DNA from: Negativicutes bacterium
GTDB lineage: Bacteria; Bacillota_C; Negativicutes; Acidaminococcales; Acidaminococcaceae
Assembly: GCA_009930275.1 (NCBI GenBank)
Contig: RZYP01000060.1
Span: 1 to 10,705, forward strand
DNA length: 10,705 nucleotides
Direction: 5' to 3'
Both the position numbers and the translations under genes were made by a program. Each line of letters begins with the position of its first letter. The stretch's first letter is position 1. Under the pieces are notes generated by a model. It worked only from the letters and a program-made list of their open reading frames with translations, was not told the DNA's origin and ran no database searches. Below are positions 6,346 through 10,705 of the stretch, piece after piece.

Positions 6346-6366
6346 AAATGCGAATGATTTGCATTT
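6346..6366 (+). promoter_or_regulatory. Putative Zur (Fur-family) operator
   Basis: A 21-bp inverted repeat has arms AAATGCGAAT (6346-6355) and ATTTGCATTT (6357-6366) around one central base; nine of ten arm positions are symmetric. The outer AAAT...ATTT and inner AAT-N-ATT match the layout of the Bacillus Zur box, while the intervening triplet differs (GCG/TGC). It covers the predicted transcription start of znuA. With a Fur-family gene at the end of the same operon, the simplest reading is zinc-dependent autorepression. Fur or a manganese regulator is the alternative. Confidence 0.75.
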
Positions 6367-6396
6367 GCATAAATCTGATCGGGAAGTGGTAGCTAA

Positions 6397-7275
6397 ATGA
6401 AAAAAACAGGAATTATCGGATTGCTGGCCGGAATGATGCTCATATTAACGTCATTGGGTATTACCGGTTGTGCAGGCAAGGGAAATACTGAAAGCAAAAA
6501 ACCGATTGTGGCGGTCACTATAGTGCCGGAAAAAACTTTTGTGGAAGCAGTCTGCGGTAATTTGGCAGAAGTGGTTGTTATGGTTCCGCCCGGAAACAGC
6601 CCGGAAAACTATGAACCAAATCCGAAGCAGATGACGCAGTTCGCTAAAGCGAAAGTATTCTTTGCCATCGGCGTTCCAACGGAAAAAACTAATATATTGC
6701 CAAAGATTGACAATGCCAAGAATTTAAAAGTGGTAAAGCTGCAGGAGGAAGTCGCAAAGGTATACCCGGAACGCGACATTGCACCGGGAGAGAGGGACCC
6801 TCATATCTGGCTTTCCCCCAAAAGGGCTAAAGTTATGGTGAAGGTTATCGCCCTCGAAATGGGTAAGATAGACCCTGCCAATAAAGAGCAATATGAAAAG
6901 AATGCCAAGGCATATTTGGCTGAACTTGATGGTTTGGACAAGGACATCCAAAAGACTCTTGAGAATGTGGCAAACAAAAAGTTCGTTGTTTTCCATCCTG
7001 CCTTTGGTTATCTGGCTGCTGACTATAATCTCCAGATGTACGCCTTGGAAGAAGAAGGTAAAGAAGCAACGCCGCAGAGCATGCAAGCAGTAATTGATCT
7101 GGCGAAAAAAGAGAAGATCAAAGCAATCTTTTATCAAGCAGAAATATCAAGTAAGCAAGCACAGGCTTTTGCAGATGAAATAGGCGGCAAGACGGTTAAG
7201 TTGGAGCCACTTGCGGCGAATTATATAGCGAACTACAAAAATATGGTAAAACTTATGGCTGAGGTAATGCAATGA
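6397..7275 (+). CDS. znuA: Zinc/manganese ABC transporter substrate-binding lipoprotein
   Basis: 292 residues, cluster A-I (ZnuA/TroA/PsaA) metal-binding protein, anchored outside the membrane and delivering metal to ZnuB. A lipoprotein signal peptide (1-24) ends in a lipobox ITGC with Cys25 as the lipidated residue. Metal-site regions are DPHIWLSP (His136), VFHPAFGY (His200) and LEPLAANY (Glu270, where Asp is more common). The first canonical ligand, His in the P-H-x-Y-E-P motif, is replaced: here the motif is PENYEP with Glu70. I recall similar non-His forms in a clade with the same GERDPHIWLSPK and ALEEEGKEAT segments. The His-rich loop of many ZnuA proteins is absent (VYPERDIAPGERDPH). 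The start is set by GGGAAGTGG (6380-6388). The stop overlaps the start of znuC (ATGA). Zinc is inferred from the regulator and operator; manganese is possible. Confidence 0.88.
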   Translation: MKKTGIIGLLAGMMLILTSLGITGCAGKGNTESKKPIVAVTIVPEKTFVEAVCGNLAEVVVMVPPGNSPENYEPNPKQMTQFAKAKVFFAIGVPTEKTNILPKIDNAKNLKVVKLQEEVAKVYPERDIAPGERDPHIWLSPKRAKVMVKVIALEMGKIDPANKEQYEKNAKAYLAELDGLDKDIQKTLENVANKKFVVFHPAFGYLAADYNLQMYALEEEGKEATPQSMQAVIDLAKKEKIKAIFYQAEISSKQAQAFADEIGGKTVKLEPLAANYIANYKNMVKLMAEVMQ

Positions 7276-8072
7276 TTTCAAAGGCTAATGGGACGGATAC
7301 CGAGCAGAGGCAAAGAGCCGTAAATATTAACAATCTATCTGTAAGATACAGTGAGACACGAGCCTTGACTGGTGTTTCTATTAATGTTGAAGACGGAGAA
7401 TATTTAGGGATAATAGGCCCGAATGGCGGCGGCAAGACGACGCTTTTGAAGGCTATTCTTGGTATTGTTCCGCCTACGGATGGAGACATAAGAGTTTATG
7501 GCAAAAAACCGGGAAAAACAGGCAAATTAATTGGTTATGTGCCTCAAATTTCCAGCTTGGATAAGGAGTTCCCCATTACCGTGGAGCAGGTTGTTTTAAC
7601 AGGACGGCTTGCCCCGAAGTTTTCTTTTTTTCACAAATACAGCAATAGTGACAAAGAACGGGTGGACACATTGCTGGAACAGGTAGGCATTTACAGGTTG
7701 AAGGACAGGCTTATATCAGAGCTTTCGGGCGGCGAATTCCAAAGAATGCTTATCGCACGTGCCCTTGCAGTCGAACCCAAGCTGCTTCTTCTCGATGAAC
7801 CGACTGCCAGTGTAGATGCTGTTTCGCGTGATCAGATTTTTTCGCTGCTCAAGGAGCTTAATAAGAATATGTCTATTATTCTGGTTACGCATGATCTTCT
7901 TGCCATTTCTTCGCATGTAAAATCCTTGGCCTGCATTAATGAGCAGCTTGTCTACCATGGTGCTGCCGAAATAAATGAGCATATTGTAGAAAATCTCTAT
8001 GGCTGCCCGGTCGATCTTATAGCCCACGGTGTTCCGCATAGGGTACTTAAGCAACACGGGGAGGGTAAATAG
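7272..8072 (+). CDS. znuC: Zinc/manganese ABC transporter ATP-binding protein
   Basis: 266 residues, the cytoplasmic ATPase that powers metal import through ZnuB. All nucleotide-binding motifs are intact: Walker A GPNGGGKT (49-56), Q-loop in GYVPQ, signature LSGGEFQR (151-158), Walker B LLLLDEP with Asp175-Glu176, and the H-loop His207 in LVTHD. The segment around FPITVEQVVLTGR is typical of the metal-ion (ZnuC/MntB/TroB) branch. An N-terminal tail of about 16 residues (SKANGTDTEQRQRA) precedes the first strand. It starts inside the znuA stop (ATGA, 7272-7275), so translation is likely coupled. znuB begins one base after its stop. Confidence 0.95.
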   Translation: MISKANGTDTEQRQRAVNINNLSVRYSETRALTGVSINVEDGEYLGIIGPNGGGKTTLLKAILGIVPPTDGDIRVYGKKPGKTGKLIGYVPQISSLDKEFPITVEQVVLTGRLAPKFSFFHKYSNSDKERVDTLLEQVGIYRLKDRLISELSGGEFQRMLIARALAVEPKLLLLDEPTASVDAVSRDQIFSLLKELNKNMSIILVTHDLLAISSHVKSLACINEQLVYHGAAEINEHIVENLYGCPVDLIAHGVPHRVLKQHGEGK

Positions 8073-8073
8073 G

Positions 8074-8925
8074 ATGTTAGCTTCGCTTTTTCAATATCAG
8101 TTCATTCAAAATGCGATACTTGCCGGGATTTTTGCGAGCATTGTCTGTGGTGTAATCGGCGTAATCATAGTCGAAAAGAAACTCGTCATGATGAGCGGCG
8201 GCATAGCGCATACTTCTTACGGCGGTGTTGGCTTGGGCTATCTTTTGGGCTTTGAACCAATAATAGGCGCTTTCCTCATGTCTTTGTGCGCCGCCTTTGG
8301 CATAGGCTACATTAAAAGGAGAGGCGGCACGAAAGCTGATGTAGTAATAGGGCTTTTTTGGTCATTAGGCATGGCTCTTGGGATTTTTTTCATAGCATTA
8401 ATGCCGGGATATCCGCCGGACTTGTCTTCTTACTTGTTCGGCAACATTTTATCGGTAACAAGAGCAGATCTTTATTTGATTGCTTTGCTGACGATAGTGG
8501 TTACCAGCATTATTGCTATTTTATTCGATTACTGGAAGTCTTACTTGTTTGATGAGGAGTTTGCCTCGATCATAGGCATCCGGACAGCTTTTTTGGAATA
8601 CCTGCTGTTCGTGCTCATTGCGCTGTCGGTTGTGGTCTTAATCAGGGTGGTTGGCATTATTCTAGTTCTGGCGCTCTTCACGGCACCGACGGCGATAGCA
8701 AGCCTGCTGTCAAACGGTCTTAAGGCAAGAATGGGACTATCTGTGATAATAGGCTGTTTCTTTTGTCTGGCAGGACTGGGTCTTTCTTATTTGACCAATA
8801 TTCCTTCTGGAGCATTAATTGTTATCTTTTCTTCGATTAGTTATTTCCTTGTTTATGTTGTTGTCTCCCGAAAAGAAGGGAGAAGGGGAAGCAGGGAGGA
8901 TGAACATTTTGAAGTCACAAAATAG
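8074..8925 (+). CDS. znuB: Zinc/manganese ABC transporter permease
   Basis: 283 residues from ATG 8074, a member of the ABC-3 permease family, with roughly eight or nine membrane helices forming the inner-membrane metal channel as a dimer. Family marks: LVMMSGGIAHTSYGGVGLGY near residues 38-57; DLSSYLFGNILSV; LIRVVGIILVLALFTAPTAIA, which includes the segment that contacts the ATPase; and IPSGALIVIFSS near the end. The frame is also open upstream to 8029 within znuC. I choose ATG 8074 because GGGGAGGG (8058-8065) lies 8 nt before it and the family begins with the first helix (QFIQNAILAGI). A charged tail (RKEGRRGSREDEHFE) ends the protein and overlaps the start of the regulator gene. Confidence 0.93.
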   Translation: MLASLFQYQFIQNAILAGIFASIVCGVIGVIIVEKKLVMMSGGIAHTSYGGVGLGYLLGFEPIIGAFLMSLCAAFGIGYIKRRGGTKADVVIGLFWSLGMALGIFFIALMPGYPPDLSSYLFGNILSVTRADLYLIALLTIVVTSIIAILFDYWKSYLFDEEFASIIGIRTAFLEYLLFVLIALSVVVLIRVVGIILVLALFTAPTAIASLLSNGLKARMGLSVIIGCFFCLAGLGLSYLTNIPSGALIVIFSSISYFLVYVVVSRKEGRRGSREDEHFEVTK

Positions 8926-9373
8926 CAGTACTAAACTTGCAGGCTGCGGTATAAAAAATACCGTACAGCGTAAATTGGTTATTGCAATACTGGAAGGCGA
9001 AAATCGGCCGATTACAGTAGACGAAATTTATGTGAAGCTCAAAGAAAAGAAAGAAACTATCAGTCTTTCAACTATCTACCGGATACTGGAAGTTTTTGCC
9101 GAAAAAGGTTTAATCCTGAAAACGAGTATTTTTAATGAAAAGAAATTTACTTTTGAAATAAATAGGCAGGAACACAAGCATTACTTGATTTGTGCAAAAT
9201 GCAATAAGAATATTGAAATTGAGGAGTGTCCTTTAAAAAAGCTCGAGGAGACTCTTGCTCAAAAAACAAAATTTAAGATTGTCGGTCATAAGCTGGATAT
9301 CTATGGCTATTGTCCTGAATGCCAGGAAAAGCTTGAACATGAAGCAAAAACTGATGGTCATGAGAAAAAGTAA
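8900..9373 (+). CDS. zur: Fur family metalloregulator, probable zinc repressor Zur
   Basis: 157 residues from ATG 8900. It has an N-terminal winged helix (about 22-75) with recognition helix ISLSTIYRILEVFAEKGLI, then a metal-binding and dimerisation domain. Two CxxC pairs, Cys98-Cys101 and Cys138-Cys141, form the structural zinc site of Fur proteins. His92, His94 and His130 are candidates for the sensing site. Sequence alone does not separate Zur, Fur, PerR and Mur; the operon of metal-uptake genes and the operator before znuA favour Zur. It overlaps the 3' end of znuB by 26 nt. Two starts are plausible: ATG 8900, with a distant AAGGGGA (8883-8889), or TTG 8909, with GGGAGGA (8894-8900) at an ideal 8 nt, giving 154 residues. 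The frame is open further upstream inside znuB, but those codons are permease sequence. A terminator follows. Confidence 0.88.
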   Translation: MNILKSQNSSTKLAGCGIKNTVQRKLVIAILEGENRPITVDEIYVKLKEKKETISLSTIYRILEVFAEKGLILKTSIFNEKKFTFEINRQEHKHYLICAKCNKNIEIEECPLKKLEETLAQKTKFKIVGHKLDIYGYCPECQEKLEHEAKTDGHEKK

Positions 9374-9381
9374 AAATAGAG

Positions 9382-9424
9382 AAGCTGCCGCCGCGAATAA
9401 ATTTATTCGCGGCGGCAGCTTTTT
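9382..9424 (+). terminator. Strong terminator of the zinc operon, 40-bp perfect palindrome
   Basis: Bases 9382-9401 and 9402-9421 are exact reverse complements; the arms begin AAGCTGCCGCCGCG. In RNA this gives a very stable GC-rich hairpin with a small AT loop, ending in TTTTT (9420-9424). It sits between the convergent zur and tex genes, starting 8 nt after the zur stop and ending 9 nt before the tex stop codon. Read on the minus strand the downstream sequence is also T-rich, so it probably terminates both genes. Confidence 0.92.
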
Positions 9425-9430
9425 AAAAAG

Positions 9431-10705
9431 TTATTTTACTTCCTGACGTGATTTTTTCAAACTCAATCCTATGCGGTTGCGTTTTTCGTCGATGCTGATA
9501 ATTGTCGGTTCGATGATATCACCGACACCTACAATGTCGAGGGGATGTCGGAAAGGCTTATTGCTAAGTTCAGAGCGGTGTATCAGCCCGCTGACTTTTA
9601 AGCCGATATCGACAAAGACGCCAAAATCAACAACATTTTGCACTGTGCCTTTGACGACGGAACCTATTTCCAGTTCAGAAAGCTTGGCCACTTTCTTCCG
9701 CGTCATGGGTGCTGGCGCATCTTCTCTTGGGTCGCGCCCCGGATTAGCCAAGGCAGAAAGGATGTCGGTGACTGTAGGCAGTCCGGCACTTAGTTTTGCT
9801 GCAAGTGTCTTGGCATCTGCTTTAATGGCAGCTGCTTGCAGTTCGGACTGCTTTTTTGTGAAATCGTCTAAAGTAAAACCTAATTCAGTTATTATTTTTT
9901 CCGCTAAGGCATAGCTTTCTGGGTGAACAGAAGTGTTATCAAGCGGATTTTTAGCATTCAGGATGCGGAGAAAGCCTGCGCATTGAGTGAAAGAAGCAGG
10001 ACCGAGGCGTGCAACCTTCATTAATTCCTTGCGGCTGCCGAAATGATGGTTTTCTAAGCGCCAGGCAACAATGTTTTTGGCAACGGCAGGAGAAACACCG
10101 GCAACATAAGCAAGCAGCGCTGGAGAGGCAGTATTTAGCTCAACTCCTACATGGTTGACACAAGATTCAACAACAGTACCGAGTGTGTCGGTGAGAGTTT
10201 TCTGATTAACGTCATGCTGATACTGCCCTACCCCAATGGCTTTTGGTTCAATTTTCACAAGCTCGGCTAGAGGGTCTTGCACCCTGCGGGCTATGGACAC
10301 CGCCCCACGAATAGACACATCCAGGTCAGGCAGTTCTTCCCTCGCAAGCTTGGAGGCAGAGTAGACAGAAGCTCCTGCTTCACTCGTTATGACATAAGCA
10401 ATTTTTAATTGATGTTTTTCAATCATTTGCGCTGCAAATTCCTCTGTTTCGTAAGAGGCGGTACCATTGCCAATAGAAATCAAGGTGACATTATTAGCCT
10501 TCACTAATTTGAGGAATTCTTCTTCTGCGTTCGTGCGTTGATAGTCGCTGCCCGTTAGATAGAGAGTCGCAATGGCCAGCACTTGCCCCTGCGGGCTAAC
10601 GACGGCTGCTTTACACCCCGTACGATAGCCGGGATCCAGACCTAAAACTGTATGGCCGCCTAACGGTTGCTGCAGGAGCAATTGCCGTAAGTTAGTGCCG
10701 AAAAC
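9431..10705 (-). CDS. tex: Tex family RNA-binding protein, C-terminal part (N-terminus beyond window)
   Basis: The minus-strand frame is open to the window end; 424 residues of a protein usually above 700 are visible, ending at TAA (9433-9431). A TTG near 10681 is internal, since the residues before it (VFGTNLRQ) continue the Tex sequence. Domains in order: an RNase H-like YqgF domain starting VLGLDPGYRTGCK (about 20-32); the conserved GVGQYQHDV and VNHVGVELNTAS; helix-hairpin-helix repeats (about 187-249) including VAKNIVAWR and LGPASFTQCAGFLRI; DNTSVHPESY; and a C-terminal S1 RNA-binding domain (about 343-418) with GSVVKGTVQNVVDFGVFVDIG and GLIHRSELS. Tex is a cytoplasmic nucleic-acid-binding protein linked to transcription and RNA handling, with no settled biochemical reaction. 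The gene converges on the zinc operon and shares its terminator. Confidence 0.95.
   Translation of the reverse strand, partial: VFGTNLRQLLLQQPLGGHTVLGLDPGYRTGCKAAVVSPQGQVLAIATLYLTGSDYQRTNAEEEFLKLVKANNVTLISIGNGTASYETEEFAAQMIEKHQLKIAYVITSEAGASVYSASKLAREELPDLDVSIRGAVSIARRVQDPLAELVKIEPKAIGVGQYQHDVNQKTLTDTLGTVVESCVNHVGVELNTASPALLAYVAGVSPAVAKNIVAWRLENHHFGSRKELMKVARLGPASFTQCAGFLRILNAKNPLDNTSVHPESYALAEKIITELGFTLDDFTKKQSELQAAAIKADAKTLAAKLSAGLPTVTDILSALANPGRDPREDAPAPMTRKKVAKLSELEIGSVVKGTVQNVVDFGVFVDIGLKVSGLIHRSELSNKPFRHPLDIVGVGDIIEPTIISIDEKRNRIGLSLKKSRQEVK

Noticed and set aside
8029..8073. An upstream extension of znuB to 8029
   Set aside because: The extra 15 residues overlap znuC, have no ribosome binding site and do not resemble the permease family; ATG 8074 has a good site.
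8819..8899. An upstream extension of the Fur-family gene to 8819
   Set aside because: The region is permease coding sequence in another frame; Fur proteins start shortly before the winged helix, and sites near 8894 support starts at 8900 or 8909.
1..10705. CRISPR array, phage, insertion sequence or tRNA gene
   Set aside because: No regularly spaced repeats, transposase, integrase, terminal inverted repeats or tRNA-like fold were seen; gene content is ordinary chromosomal.

Overview
The window is ordinary chromosomal DNA of a low-to-moderate-GC member of the Bacillota (Firmicutes). The grounds are a FakA/FakB (YloV/DegV) fatty acid kinase pair, MepA-type MATE and LytR_C-like proteins, strong purine-rich ribosome binding sites, TTG starts and sigma-A-type promoters, several with an extended -10. 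The split LysO pair and the metal-transport lipoprotein would fit an anaerobe of the Negativicutes or Clostridia, but the genus cannot be settled from this sequence. I see no prophage, insertion sequence, CRISPR array, tRNA or rRNA.

Layout: (1) 2-460, the 3' end of a gene with a LytR C-terminal-like domain, cut by the window edge. (2) 461-634, a dense regulatory gap: a good promoter whose transcript would meet an intrinsic terminator after about 50 nt, then a second good promoter for the next gene. (3) 635-1297, a divergent protein resembling uroporphyrinogen-III synthase (HemD) in fold pattern, function unknown. (4) 1318-3935, a promoter, a DegV/FakB fatty-acid-binding protein, FakA kinase and a terminator: a two-gene transcription unit able to phosphorylate exogenous fatty acids for phospholipid synthesis. 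(5) 3936-4846, a two-gene LysO (lysine exporter, DUF340) transporter with a 4-nt overlap. (6) 4923-6341, a MATE efflux transporter.

(7) 6314-9424, the most tightly organised part: a near-consensus promoter whose -10 overlaps the MATE stop codon, a 21-bp inverted repeat of Fur/Zur type over the predicted transcription start, then znuA-znuC-znuB-zur. These encode a lipoprotein, an ATPase, a permease and a Fur-family regulator. The genes overlap or nearly touch, and the unit ends at a 40-bp perfect palindrome that acts as a terminator. The arrangement implies a zinc (possibly manganese) uptake operon that carries its own repressor and is autoregulated. (8) 9431-10705, on the minus strand and convergent with the operon, the C-terminal part of the RNA-binding protein Tex; its N-terminus lies outside the window.

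I did not find a convincing new biological system. The points most worth a second look are the short transcript unit at 484-569, the orphan HemD-like protein, the repeated architecture shared by the two LysO subunits, the unusual metal-site residue in ZnuA, and the operator arrangement in front of znuA.
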